Position numbers and translations under genes: made by a program
Shown here: positions 1 to 8,866 of the stretch, piece after piece
How the letters are laid out: each line of letters begins with the position of its first letter
Numbering within the stretch: the first letter of the stretch is position 1
The notes under the pieces: model-generated
Database searches by the model: none
What the model saw: only the letters and a program-made list of their open reading frames with translations
Told to the model about the DNA's origin: nothing
From: HRBIN30 sp964534275
GTDB lineage: Bacteria > Desulfobacterota > Binatia > HRBIN30
Assembly: GCA_964534275.1 (NCBI GenBank)
Contig: CAZHQG010000010.1
Span: 58,262-122,261 of the forward strand
DNA length: 64,000 nt
Direction: 5' to 3'

Positions 1-216
1 AAATCCGTCGCTCCGCCCCGGAAGTTTCCGCGTGCAAGCACCAGCGCGTCGGACTTCCGTGCTCCGTGCCGCTGGGCAGGTGCAGCCCTCCCAGCAACAC
101 CTCGATCCGGAGGGCGGCGGATCGGCCTTTGTGGCGATCCCAGCAAAACCAGCACTGGAACCGCCGCCCACCGGCGTGTCCTCTTTTTGGGTGCAAGGGG
201 TTAACAAAACCCGCGG
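1..216. other. left edge, no assignable gene
   Basis: This stretch lies downstream of the kup stop codon. Several frames on both strands stay open to the window edge, as expected by chance in GC-rich DNA, and none gives a protein I recognise. A gene on the minus strand continuing past the left edge cannot be excluded. No hairpin with a T tract follows kup here. Confidence 0.4.
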
Positions 217-2160
217 TTACAGCTCCAACTGCGTACCGAGTTCCACAACGCGGTTTGCGGGGATCTCGAAAAACGCTGCGGCACTGGGGGCGTTTCGGGC
301 CAGGAGGATGTATAGGCGCTTCCGCCATTTGGCCATGGCCGAGCGACCGGTTGGCAGCAACGTCTCCCGACCCAAGAAGAACGTCGTTGTCATCATGTCA
401 AACGCCAAGCCCTTCGCCTGACAAAGACGCAGCACGAGGGGGACGCGTGGCTTTTCCATGAACCCGAAACGCGCCACGATGCGGTAAAATCCCGCACCAA
501 GCTCTTGCACCTCGATTTTTTCCTTGTCCGGCACTTCGGGGCGCTTTTCAGCGAGAATCGAGAGCAACACGACGCGCTTGTGCAACGTGCGCGTATGCTT
601 GAAGTAGTGCAATAACACCGCTGGAATGCCTCGGGGCGTCGATGTCATCACGATCGCTGTCCCCTCCACGCGCACCACCCGCTGGTTCTCCACATCCGCC
701 AAAAACGCCCGCTCGTCCACGCTTGCACGTTCCAGCATCGCAGCTACCTCCGCCCGGCCCCGCTTCCACGTCGTGAGAATGGTGAACACCACCACGCCCA
801 CGGTAAGTGCAAACCAGCCCCCGTGAGCGAGCTTGGCCAGGTTGGCAATGAGGAAAGACAAGTCGAACAACAAAAACAGTGCGGCGATCAGCCCAGCCGC
901 CGGAAGCGACCACGCCCAACGCTCTCGGGTCACCGCATAAAACAAAAGCGTCGTGGCTGTCATCGTTCCCGTCACTGCCAACCCGTACGCGCCAGCCAGG
1001 GCACTCGACGATCCGAAGCCCACGACCAGAAGCAAGCACAAGGTGCCAAGCGCTACGTTGACTTGGGGGATGTAAATTTGCCCGGCTTGAGTCTCCGAAG
1101 TGTGAATAATGTTGAACCGGGGCAGGTATCCAAGTTGGGACGCTTGGTGAGTGAGGGAAAAGGCCCCCGAGATCAAAGCTTGCGAGGCAATAATTGTTGC
1201 CAAGGTTGCCAGCGCGACCAACGGATAGAGCATCCACGCGGGCGCCAGCTCGAAGAAGGGGTGGTTTACTGTACTTCCTCTGGCCAGCAACAACGCACCT
1301 TGGCCAAAGTAATTGAGCAACAGCGCAGGAAACACGAGCGCATACCAGCCCACGCGAATCGGCCGGGGGCCAAAGTGACCCATGTCTGCATACAACGCTT
1401 CTCCGCCGGTGATGCACAATACGACCGAACCCAAGATGAGAAACCCGTGCACACCATTGCGAACAAAAAACTCGAGCCCGTACCACGGATTCAACGCGTG
1501 CCAAACCGAAAGTTCCGCATGCGGTTGCTGCACAATGGCACGCAAGCCAAGCGCCCCGATCACCAGAAACCAAACCAACATGGTCGGCCCGAATACGGCC
1601 CCGAGACCTCCGGTGCCGTGACGCTGGACAGCAAACAGCAACACTAAAATGGCCGCAGAAATCGGCACCACCAGTGACTCGAACGCATGCGTAGCCACGT
1701 TGAGCCCCTCGACAGCCGAGAGCACGGAGATCGCGGGGGTAATAATGCCATCTCCGTACAACAGCGCAGCACCAAACAAGCCGCACGAGATCAGAACCAA
1801 GCGCGAGAACGGCACGGTGCCCTCCCGAGGCACGACCAATGCCAGCAAAGCCAAAATGCCCCCCTCCCCCTCGTTATCGGCGCGCATGACAAAGACGAGA
1901 TATTTGATCGAGATCACCACCGTCAGCGACCAAAACACCAGCGACAACACGCCCACCACGTTCGCGGGGGTGACGGCTACCGCATGCGGTCCCACGAAGC
2001 ACTCGCGCACGGCATACAAGGGCGACGTTCCAATGTCGCCAAACACAACCCCCAAGGCAGCTAAGGCCAGTTGCAGGAGAGGAGATTCGCGGTGCGCTGC
2101 CTTCGTGCCTGCAGGCACACCGCCAAAGGTCGCCGAGTCCGCGGTCGTGGGACTGCTCAT
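217..2160 (-). CDS. kup: KUP family potassium uptake transporter
   Basis: Inner-membrane, probably proton-coupled K+ importer of the HAK/KUP/KT family. The 647-residue product starts with the family hallmark GVVFGDIGTSPLYAVRE at about residues 26-42 and contains around twelve hydrophobic helices up to residue 470, followed by a soluble C-terminal domain; both size and architecture are normal for the family. The ATG at 2160 is chosen because it places the hallmark close to the N-terminus; an in-frame start at 2289 would add 43 residues of low-quality sequence. It stands alone, divergent from the secreted protein at 2573, so the 2161-2572 interval must hold both promoters. Confidence 0.93.
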   Translation of the reverse strand: MSSPTTADSATFGGVPAGTKAAHRESPLLQLALAALGVVFGDIGTSPLYAVRECFVGPHAVAVTPANVVGVLSLVFWSLTVVISIKYLVFVMRADNEGEGGILALLALVVPREGTVPFSRLVLISCGLFGAALLYGDGIITPAISVLSAVEGLNVATHAFESLVVPISAAILVLLFAVQRHGTGGLGAVFGPTMLVWFLVIGALGLRAIVQQPHAELSVWHALNPWYGLEFFVRNGVHGFLILGSVVLCITGGEALYADMGHFGPRPIRVGWYALVFPALLLNYFGQGALLLARGSTVNHPFFELAPAWMLYPLVALATLATIIASQALISGAFSLTHQASQLGYLPRFNIIHTSETQAGQIYIPQVNVALGTLCLLLVVGFGSSSALAGAYGLAVTGTMTATTLLFYAVTRERWAWSLPAAGLIAALFLLFDLSFLIANLAKLAHGGWFALTVGVVVFTILTTWKRGRAEVAAMLERASVDERAFLADVENQRVVRVEGTAIVMTSTPRGIPAVLLHYFKHTRTLHKRVVLLSILAEKRPEVPDKEKIEVQELGAGFYRIVARFGFMEKPRVPLVLRLCQAKGLAFDMMTTTFFLGRETLLPTGRSAMAKWRKRLYILLARNAPSAAAFFEIPANRVVELGTQLEL

Positions 2161-2479
2161 CGGTGGAATCCTACCGTTTCCGGTCCCCGCAAAGTTCCAG
2201 TCGTTTTGCCCCCTGTTGGCGTCCGACACTCTTGGTTGCCCGGAGGGAACGTGACCACGTTCGTGCAGTGCCGGCCCCCTGACCCGCAACTGGCTCGAAA
2301 CGCCACTTCTGCTTCTGCATCGCTTTCTTCACGTACAACAATTTCTCGGCGCCCCGCTTCCCTCGCGTGGTGAACAGCCATGGCCGTACATCGATGAGTC
2401 TGTAACCCAAGCACGAGCGCCAAGCGGCGCGCAAGGGCGGGCCAAATCTGCGCCCGCAAAAAAGAAGACAACTTATTTA

Positions 2480-2508
2480 TTGACATCGGCACACTACCTG
2501 ACGTAAAG
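2480..2508 (+). promoter_or_regulatory. candidate promoter for the 2573 gene
   Basis: A consensus -35 box TTGACA (2480-2485) is followed after 17 bases by GTAAAG (2503-2508), a weak -10. The predicted transcription start near 2515 lies downstream of the ATG at 2513, which argues that translation begins further in, at 2573 or 2585. Confidence 0.4.
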
Positions 2509-2572
2509 AACCATGCGCGTATGGGAACAAACCCATAGCAAGGAACAAATTTCCGTTTCGGGGGTCGCCGAG

Positions 2573-5473
2573 ATGAGAGAAACGATGCGTCACGTGGGGA
2601 GGGTCGCCGGCCTATGGGCCATTGTGCTCGTGTGCAGTGCGCTGCCGTTTCGGTCGTTAACTGCACAAAGTTGCACCCAAGGGCTGTTTGCCAACAAGTG
2701 CATTCCCGGTGGAGGCTCGAAAACGACCGACTGCCACCTCGAGTGGCTCGTGCCTTCAATGCTCCTCCCTGAGTCACCTAAATTTACGGCCTCGGGCTTC
2801 CCGAAAAACAAGTACGTCTGTTACGAAGGGGATCCGCGTTGTGACCTGGACCCCGACTTGAGCAACAAGAGCTGCACGTTTCCCGTGCGCCTGTGCATCA
2901 ACAACCAGGACCCGCGCTTTGCCGGAAAATGCGCTCCGTCGAGCCTAAACGCATTCGAAGTCAAAAAGCCTAAGGCAACCAGCATCGATCCGGCCGATGT
3001 GGCAAACTTGGCTGCCTTGGAAACCGCAGCGAGTGCTGGGTTTGGTTTGACCGTGATGCGGCAAAACACCCCCACGACGGCAGGAAGCTCGAACGCCACG
3101 GCAAATCTTTGTAGCGCTCCGGTACCGGTGGTCGTACCTCTCAAGCTAAGCACCACGGGCAAAATCCGGCCAGGAAAACGGGCCCTCCGAGTGATCGCCC
3201 GATCGAGCGGTGGTCTTCTGGACCCTGACTCGCTCGTGCTCCAGTGCTTCCCGAGTACGTGCGGAGATGGTGTCATCCAGACCGACCACGAGACATGCGA
3301 CGACGGGAACCGAACGAACGGTGACGGCTGCGATCAGGGTTGCCAAATCGAGTTGCCGACACCAACACCCACACCGACGGCGACAGGGTCTCCGCAACCA
3401 ACTCCGACACCGACCGAAACCGCAACACCGACCTTCACGGCAACGGACACGCCAACTCGAACACCGACGGTCACGAAGACGTTCACGCCGACGCGCACCG
3501 ACACGCCCACCCAAACGCCGACGCCCACTCATACCCCGACCCGTACCGACACGCCGACCAAAACAATGACCCCCACCCGGACGGCAACTCCCACCAGAAC
3601 CCCCACGTCCACCAACACGCCAACGAGAACATCCACGCCAACCCGAACGTTTACTCCGACGCATACATTCACTCCGACGGCAACCTTCACACCCACACCG
3701 CCGCCCGAAATTTACCTGGACTCGCCAGATCACGGAGTGTTCACCACGGCCAGCACGGCAACTGTGACCGGGCACGTCGTGAACCCCGTGCCGGGCCAGG
3801 TGGTGAAGATCAACGGCACGACCGTATGCTCCGGGCCGTGCACCAACTTTAGCTTGAACGTCCCCTTGGACGCCGGCGCCATCTTCAATCCGGTGCTCGC
3901 CGAACTCACCGTACCGGCCACCGGATTCAAGGCACGTGACCGCAGGGTGATCATCCGCGGGCAGTCGGTGGCCGACGGTGCCTTCTCCATTAACGCCTTA
4001 GGCATGCGCATCAACGACTCGGGCTTCGACAAACTCGAACCGGTCATTCAAGGGCTGATTCCGCTTGACCTTGCCCAGCTTTTGCCTCCAGGCATGTTGA
4101 TCACCGACGACAATATCTGTGTCGTTAGTTTGTTCGGGGCTTGCGCGGGGGGCATTGATAAAGTTTACGTTTGCAACCCACCCGGCAGCGGGTGCGCACC
4201 AGGCGACCGGCCCTCGATCTCGGGATTCTCGGTCAACATCGATTCGCAAAGCGGCTACGTGCAGCTTGACTTGACACTGTACAACGTGCGGCTGCGCCTG
4301 TACATTGTCGGGTTTGGGGTGGTCCCCGACTGTGGACTCCGGGTTACATCCAACTCCGCACTCATCCGTAGCAACCACACATTGGCTCCTGGCTCTCCCG
4401 ACCCGAGCTACCTTGACGTGAACCAGCAAGGGGACGTCCAAGTCTCCTTCTCGAATTTCAATGCAACCATCGAAGGTGGTTTTACGTGTGACATCTTGGA
4501 CTTCCTCGCCCCCCTGTTCGTCGACCTCGAGCAAACCGCACGTGATCAGTTGGTGAACTACCTCCGCGACCCAGACGGCCCTGGGCCACAGGACTCCGTG
4601 ATAGCCGATGCAATGGAAACGGCCCTCGCCAACCTGTCGATCGCCGGAGCCATTGGTGGAGCGCTGGGCGTGCAACTGGATGCCCCGTTCAACTTTGTCA
4701 GCCCGGACAACCAAGGCATCACCTTTGGCGTGAACGCCCGGATCATGTCAACCGACAAACCTCCTTACACCCCGGACTTCACAGCCTCGCTGCACGTGCC
4801 GGAGGCGTTCCCCTCGTACGGTACCACTACGCCCGTACAAAACCTGCCGTACCACATGGCCATCAGCCTCGGCACTTCGGCCATGAACCAGCTCCTCAAG
4901 GCACTCACGGAAGAGGGGATCCTGAACATCGACATCACACAGATCGACCTTGGCTCCGGGCCGGTGCAAATCACCTCCGACCTGCTCGCCTTGTTCTTGC
5001 CGGAGTTCGGCAATCTGCCCTCGGGTACGCAGCTACGCATCCGCATCGAGCCCACGATCGCTCCGGTGCTCACGGGCAACCTCGGTCCGAACCCGGGCGA
5101 CTTGGCGGAACTGAAGATCGCGCACCTGAAGATCTCGATTCTGTCGCTGGACAACTCGACGCTATACCTCAGCGGCGCAGTGGATGCCCGGGCTGGCCTG
5201 CAGCTCAGTTACGTGGCTGCGACCAACTCGATCAGCTTCGTCATCAGCAACATCAACCCCAGCGACGTGACCACAGTGCTGCTGCAAAACGCGATCGGCG
5301 TGAACGAGAACGACCTCCAATCGCTCGTACCGCAACTGGTGCAGCAGTTCCTGCCGTCGTTGGCCGGCGGTTTGGGGTCCCTGCCGCTGCCCTCGCTACT
5401 TGGCCTACAGCCAGTGGGCGTCGAACTGTCGCGGCTTGGTCAGGTGATTACCATCTTCCTGAACTTCCAGTAA
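2573..5473 (+). CDS. secreted Cys-rich, Thr/Pro-stalk protein with possible TULIP-like lipid-binding body
   Basis: A 966-residue exported protein of no named family. It has a signal peptide (residues 1 to about 32, hydrophobic core GLWAIVLVCSALPF), a Cys-rich head (about 34-225) with VCYEGDPRCDLD and CTFPVRLC, and a Myxococcus-type Cys-rich repeat (about 230-258, CGDGVIQTDHETCDDGNRTN). A Thr/Pro linker (about 261-378) follows, then a roughly 580-residue beta-rich body. Part of the body (ISLGTSAMNQLLKALTEEG) recalls the second half of BPI-like TULIP domains, suggesting lipid binding; this is inference from pattern only. The head is clearly related to the C-terminus of the propeller at 45532-46920. 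Transcribed alone, with a strong terminator after the stop. The start could also be the ATG at 2585. Confidence 0.75.
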   Translation: MRETMRHVGRVAGLWAIVLVCSALPFRSLTAQSCTQGLFANKCIPGGGSKTTDCHLEWLVPSMLLPESPKFTASGFPKNKYVCYEGDPRCDLDPDLSNKSCTFPVRLCINNQDPRFAGKCAPSSLNAFEVKKPKATSIDPADVANLAALETAASAGFGLTVMRQNTPTTAGSSNATANLCSAPVPVVVPLKLSTTGKIRPGKRALRVIARSSGGLLDPDSLVLQCFPSTCGDGVIQTDHETCDDGNRTNGDGCDQGCQIELPTPTPTPTATGSPQPTPTPTETATPTFTATDTPTRTPTVTKTFTPTRTDTPTQTPTPTHTPTRTDTPTKTMTPTRTATPTRTPTSTNTPTRTSTPTRTFTPTHTFTPTATFTPTPPPEIYLDSPDHGVFTTASTATVTGHVVNPVPGQVVKINGTTVCSGPCTNFSLNVPLDAGAIFNPVLAELTVPATGFKARDRRVIIRGQSVADGAFSINALGMRINDSGFDKLEPVIQGLIPLDLAQLLPPGMLITDDNICVVSLFGACAGGIDKVYVCNPPGSGCAPGDRPSISGFSVNIDSQSGYVQLDLTLYNVRLRLYIVGFGVVPDCGLRVTSNSALIRSNHTLAPGSPDPSYLDVNQQGDVQVSFSNFNATIEGGFTCDILDFLAPLFVDLEQTARDQLVNYLRDPDGPGPQDSVIADAMETALANLSIAGAIGGALGVQLDAPFNFVSPDNQGITFGVNARIMSTDKPPYTPDFTASLHVPEAFPSYGTTTPVQNLPYHMAISLGTSAMNQLLKALTEEGILNIDITQIDLGSGPVQITSDLLALFLPEFGNLPSGTQLRIRIEPTIAPVLTGNLGPNPGDLAELKIAHLKISILSLDNSTLYLSGAVDARAGLQLSYVAATNSISFVISNINPSDVTTVLLQNAIGVNENDLQSLVPQLVQQFLPSLAGGLGSLPLPSLLGLQPVGVELSRLGQVITIFLNFQ
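3352..3705 (+). repeat. Thr/Pro-rich linker repeats
   Basis: Degenerate tandem repeats encode about 118 residues of TPT, TPTRT and TFTPT type units, an extended and possibly O-glycosylated stalk between the Cys-rich head and the C-terminal body. The opposite strand is open as a Val/Gly-rich frame purely because of this composition. Confidence 0.85.
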
Positions 5474-5500
5474 CCGCGAGCACGCAACCTGCCGTTCCAG

Positions 5501-5535
5501 GCGGCGGAGAGCCAACGCTCTCCGCCGCTTTTTTT
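5501..5535 (+). terminator. Rho-independent terminator
   Basis: A perfect 11-bp stem (GCGGCGGAGAG / CTCTCCGCCGC) with a 6-base loop is followed by seven T residues, 28 bases after the stop codon of the secreted protein. This is the best intrinsic terminator in the window. Confidence 0.93.
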
Positions 5536-5591
5536 CACTTCTCGACAAGCGGAGAAATAAACTCGAAGTTTTTTCCGTCTTCCCCGGCCGC

Positions 5592-6131
5592 ATGACGAGT
5601 ATGGTTTTCGACGGCACGCAGGGGTGGAACGGCAACCAGCAACCAGACGCTGCAAGCACTCCTGGAAGCGGCGCTAACTCGCTCGCACTGCTGACCAGCG
5701 AGGTGTTACTGCCCTCCCAATACTTCACACCGTTCTCGGAGCGCGTTCTTTCGCCGGAACAGCGCCTCATGTTGGCAATTCTCGAGGATGCCGTGTACAC
5801 GGTGTTGAAGTACGCCGGCTCACGCAGCAGGCGAGCCCGCCGGCTGGTGCGCGACGCAGAGCGTTGGATGGCAAGAAGCGAACCGTGGTGGCTGTTTTCG
5901 TTCGAGAATATCTGTGCGGTGCTGGGTTTGGAGGCCGAGGCTGTTCGCGATCGCCTGCGTCGACTCCAGCTCCGTGCCGAGCGGGAAGGGTCTACCGGGC
6001 TCTCGCGCTTCGCCAATCAGCACCGAGTTGTCGGACGCCAGCACCGCGTCGTACTCTCTCCCGCAGAGCGACGTCGACTCCGCGCCCGCCAAAAAGCTCG
6101 CGAGCAACGGCGCCAACGATCCTCGCCCTGA
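5592..6131 (+). CDS. small hypothetical protein (FSFENICAVLGL type)
   Basis: A 179-residue soluble protein without a signal peptide or membrane segment. The centre, with EQRLMLAILEDAVYTVLKYA, RRARRLVRDAERWM and FSFENICAVLGLEAEAVRDR, is a helical region of the kind found in short uncharacterised proteins of delta-grade bacteria. The FENIC...LGL part could be a helix-turn-helix-like segment, which is inference. The C-terminal 50 residues are rich in Arg and Gln, suggesting nucleic-acid contact or disorder. No ribosome binding site is evident; the ATG at 5601 is an alternative start. Confidence 0.6.
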   Translation: MTSMVFDGTQGWNGNQQPDAASTPGSGANSLALLTSEVLLPSQYFTPFSERVLSPEQRLMLAILEDAVYTVLKYAGSRSRRARRLVRDAERWMARSEPWWLFSFENICAVLGLEAEAVRDRLRRLQLRAEREGSTGLSRFANQHRVVGRQHRVVLSPAERRRLRARQKAREQRRQRSSP

Positions 6132-6246
6132 GCACCCTGTTGGCAAGACCAACAAGGTCCCGGGAAAGACGGGTTGACGTCGGGGCTGCACTGCGGTTCC
6201 ATGCATGCGCACAGCCCTTCGGGCTCGAATGCAAGGAGGTGCGCGT

Positions 6247-7323
6247 ATGGCTTCTCACCAGCGCTGCTTCGTTGGCGCCCTGGCTGTCCTTGGCTGTCTG
6301 CTCCTGAGCAGTTGCAGCAGTCGGGCCCCTATGCCGCAAGAACGACCGCCTCACGAGGCATCGGCCATTCGTTTCGGAATCATGACCCCCACCGATGGCG
6401 CTCGCTACGAGGACATCGTGCGCGCGTGGCAAGAGGCGGAACAGCTCGGGTGGGACAGTGCCTGGCTGAATGATCATTTCATGCCGGTGTGGGGGGACAC
6501 CGACGCGAACCAGTACGAAGCATGGACTCTTCTCGCTGCACTGGCGGCACAAACTCAAAAGATGCGCATTGGAGTGCTCGTAACAGGCAACACGTACCGC
6601 AACCCGGCACTCCTCGCCAAAATGGCAGCGACCGTGGACGAGCTTTCCCGTGGCCGTCTCGATCTCGGAATCGGCGCCGGCTGGTACCGCAAGGAACATT
6701 TTGCCTACGGCTTTCATTACGGCACTGCACGGGAACGAGCGGAGCGACTCGAAGAGGCATTGCAGGTGTTGCGGAAACTGTGGGGAGAACCGCACCCTTC
6801 TTTTCGCGGGAAGTATTACTCGTTGTACCGAGCGCCCTTTGCCCCACGAGGGGTGCAGCACCCACGCGTCCCGATCGTTGTCGGCGGGCAAGGGAAGAAA
6901 CTGATCGTACCCTTGGTCGCTCGCTACGCCGATGCGTGGAACGCCCCGGTGCAAGTCGACGCGAAGGGGTTTGCCGAGCGCGTCGAGCTCATCCGCAAGG
7001 AATGCGTTCGCATCGGGCGTAGCGATTGTCCCACTCGCTTTTCGAAAATGTTTGCCCTGGTGACCATTTCCGACGTCCCCTTGGTCGGACCGGCCATCCG
7101 GACTGCCGCAAGTGTGCTCCCCGGCGTCGATCGCGGCACCGCACGCCATCTCTTAGCTGGTTCGCCTGCTGCAATCGCAGGGCAAATCGTCCCGTTCATT
7201 CACGCTGGATGCAACGAGGTCATCGTGAGCTTTTTGCCACCGTTCGATTCCGAAACCATTCGGCGCTTCACATTCGAGGTGATTCCACGGGTGCGTGCAG
7301 CAGCACAACAAGCATCGAGCTGA
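6247..7323 (+). CDS. LLM-class flavin/F420-dependent oxidoreductase with lipoprotein signal
   Basis: A 358-residue luciferase-like monooxygenase-superfamily oxidoreductase with a TIM-barrel fold, using FMN or F420. Family features are IRFGIMTPTDGARYED at the barrel start, WDSAWLNDHFMP, IGVLVTGNTYRNPALLAK, GRLDLGIGAGW and VPIVVGGQGKK. Unusually, the N-terminus is a lipoprotein signal (LGCLLLSSCSSR, lipobox Cys at about residue 22), so the enzyme is predicted to be membrane-anchored outside the cytoplasm. The start is fixed by AAGGAGGTG 7 bases upstream of the ATG at 6247. The acyl-CoA dehydrogenase begins 79 bases downstream and may be co-transcribed. The substrate is unknown. Confidence 0.88.
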   Translation: MASHQRCFVGALAVLGCLLLSSCSSRAPMPQERPPHEASAIRFGIMTPTDGARYEDIVRAWQEAEQLGWDSAWLNDHFMPVWGDTDANQYEAWTLLAALAAQTQKMRIGVLVTGNTYRNPALLAKMAATVDELSRGRLDLGIGAGWYRKEHFAYGFHYGTARERAERLEEALQVLRKLWGEPHPSFRGKYYSLYRAPFAPRGVQHPRVPIVVGGQGKKLIVPLVARYADAWNAPVQVDAKGFAERVELIRKECVRIGRSDCPTRFSKMFALVTISDVPLVGPAIRTAASVLPGVDRGTARHLLAGSPAAIAGQIVPFIHAGCNEVIVSFLPPFDSETIRRFTFEVIPRVRAAAQQASS

Positions 7324-7402
7324 ACTGCGGGAGGCACCGTCTTGCGCAAGACCTGGCGCAACGTAAGCTCGCTTCCGAGCAAAGCTACCAGGAGGAGCAC
7401 GC

Positions 7403-8584
7403 GTGGACTGGAACCTCGACCCGACGGAACGCATGCTGCGAGACACCTTCCGCACATATTTCCAGGAGCAACTGGAACCGCTCGTACCTGCCATGGAGCG
7501 AGGAGAGGAACTGCCGTATCCGTTCATGCGTCGAATGCATCAAGAGTTGGGGCTCGATTCGTTCATCGGCACAGGGGGCTCCTCCAAATCGGGGGACCGC
7601 TCGCAGCCAGACCTCGCCACCGATGGCCGGTTGAGCCGTTACGCGCGAACGACGTTCTCTGTGGAAATGGCCCGGGTGAGCCCTTCGTTTGCATTGAGTT
7701 ATGGCGCAAGTGTCGGGCTGTTCGGAGCAAATGTCGCGCGCCGTGGAACGCCCGAACAAATCGAACGGTTCGCCTTGCCGGTGTTACGCTGCGAGCGCAT
7801 CGGTTCGTGGTGCCTTACGGAGCCCCAAGCTGGTAGCGACGCTCTTGGCGGCATGCGCACGCAAGCGCGCTACAACGATGGGGAGTACATCATCACTGGC
7901 CAAAAGACCTTCATTACCAACGCTCCGTACGCCGACGTGTTCCTCGTTTATGCGCGGGTTGTTGGTGGTCCGCTGGACGGCTCGATTCAACCCTTCATCG
8001 TCGAGCGAACCATGCCTGGGGTGGCGACAGGCCCGCCGATGAAAAAAATGGGGATGCGAGGGTCACCCACAGGAGAGGTGTTTCTCGACGAGGTCCGAGT
8101 ACCCGCTACCCACTTGCTGGGCGGCGGGGTACGACAGCGCGACCACGTCAAGTCCAGCCTTGCCGAGGAACGGCTCGGGCTCGCTGCACTTTCGTACGGC
8201 ATCGCCGAGCGCTGTTTCGAAATCGCGCGCGACTACGCGAAACAACGGCAGCAGTTCGGACAGCCAATCGCGAACTTCCAAATGATCCAGCAGCGGCTCG
8301 CACGCATGTACGTGGCGCTCAGCAATGCCCGGCGCTTCGTCTATGCCGACACGTACACCGATCGTCCTTTGGCGGAATCGCTCGCGGAAGTGTGCGCTGG
8401 GAAACTGTACTGTGCCGAGGTGGGAACATATGTGGCCTTCGAGGCCATCCACATCCTTGGCGGCTACGGATACATGGAGGAGTACACGGTAGAGCGCCTG
8501 GCTCGCGACGCAAAACTGATCGAGCTTGGGGGCGGAACAACCGAAATGCAAATCCTCACCATCGCGCGGGAGATTCTCCGCTAA
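7403..8584 (+). CDS. acyl-CoA dehydrogenase
   Basis: A 393-residue flavoprotein that introduces the alpha-beta double bond in acyl-CoAs. Family motifs are WCLTEPQAGSDALG (about 136-149), ITGQKTFITNAPYAD, the C-terminal helix EERLGLAALSYGIAERC, QFGQPIANFQMIQ and GGYGYMEEYTVERLARDAK. At the position of the usual catalytic Glu in EGT the sequence reads GGGTTEMQ (Gly near 377). The base is then probably Glu255 or Glu256 in AEERLGLAA, as in isovaleryl-CoA dehydrogenase; that assignment is inference. The GTG start is supported by AGGAGGAG at 7390-7397. It sits with the LLM oxidoreductase and P450 in a catabolic-looking group. Confidence 0.92.
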   Translation: MDWNLDPTERMLRDTFRTYFQEQLEPLVPAMERGEELPYPFMRRMHQELGLDSFIGTGGSSKSGDRSQPDLATDGRLSRYARTTFSVEMARVSPSFALSYGASVGLFGANVARRGTPEQIERFALPVLRCERIGSWCLTEPQAGSDALGGMRTQARYNDGEYIITGQKTFITNAPYADVFLVYARVVGGPLDGSIQPFIVERTMPGVATGPPMKKMGMRGSPTGEVFLDEVRVPATHLLGGGVRQRDHVKSSLAEERLGLAALSYGIAERCFEIARDYAKQRQQFGQPIANFQMIQQRLARMYVALSNARRFVYADTYTDRPLAESLAEVCAGKLYCAEVGTYVAFEAIHILGGYGYMEEYTVERLARDAKLIELGGGTTEMQILTIAREILR

Positions 8585-8866
8585 CAGCGCACCCCTCGCG
8601 ACGATGATCCCAAGCGACGGGCCCCACGGCCGCGCGGTCCGTTGCGCCTACGCCGGCGACGCCCTGACGCTTCGACACAGCTCGTGCGCCGCCTCGGCGC
8701 AAACACCGGCAAACACTGGTAGCCAGGCTGGTGGGCAGCTCGCACTGGAGGCGCGGCATACGAAACCGGCTGCCGTAGCAAGAGCCGCAGCAGTCACTTC
8801 ACGCACACAGGTCGAAGCCGCTCCTTCGGTCTTTCCAATGCCCGCAGTTCTTGATAGGCGAGGCGC

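Noticed and set aside
1..216. A partial gene entering from the left edge.
   Set aside because: All frames are open by composition and none resembles a known protein, so no call was made.
3334..3528. Minus-strand Val/Gly-rich frame over the Thr/Pro repeats.
   Set aside because: It is the complement of low-complexity ACN-CCN repeats and has no independent support.
6247..7323. The LLM-class enzyme as the missing luciferase partner of LuxC/LuxE.
   Set aside because: It is about 23 kb away on the other strand, single-subunit and a predicted lipoprotein; nothing links it to bioluminescence.
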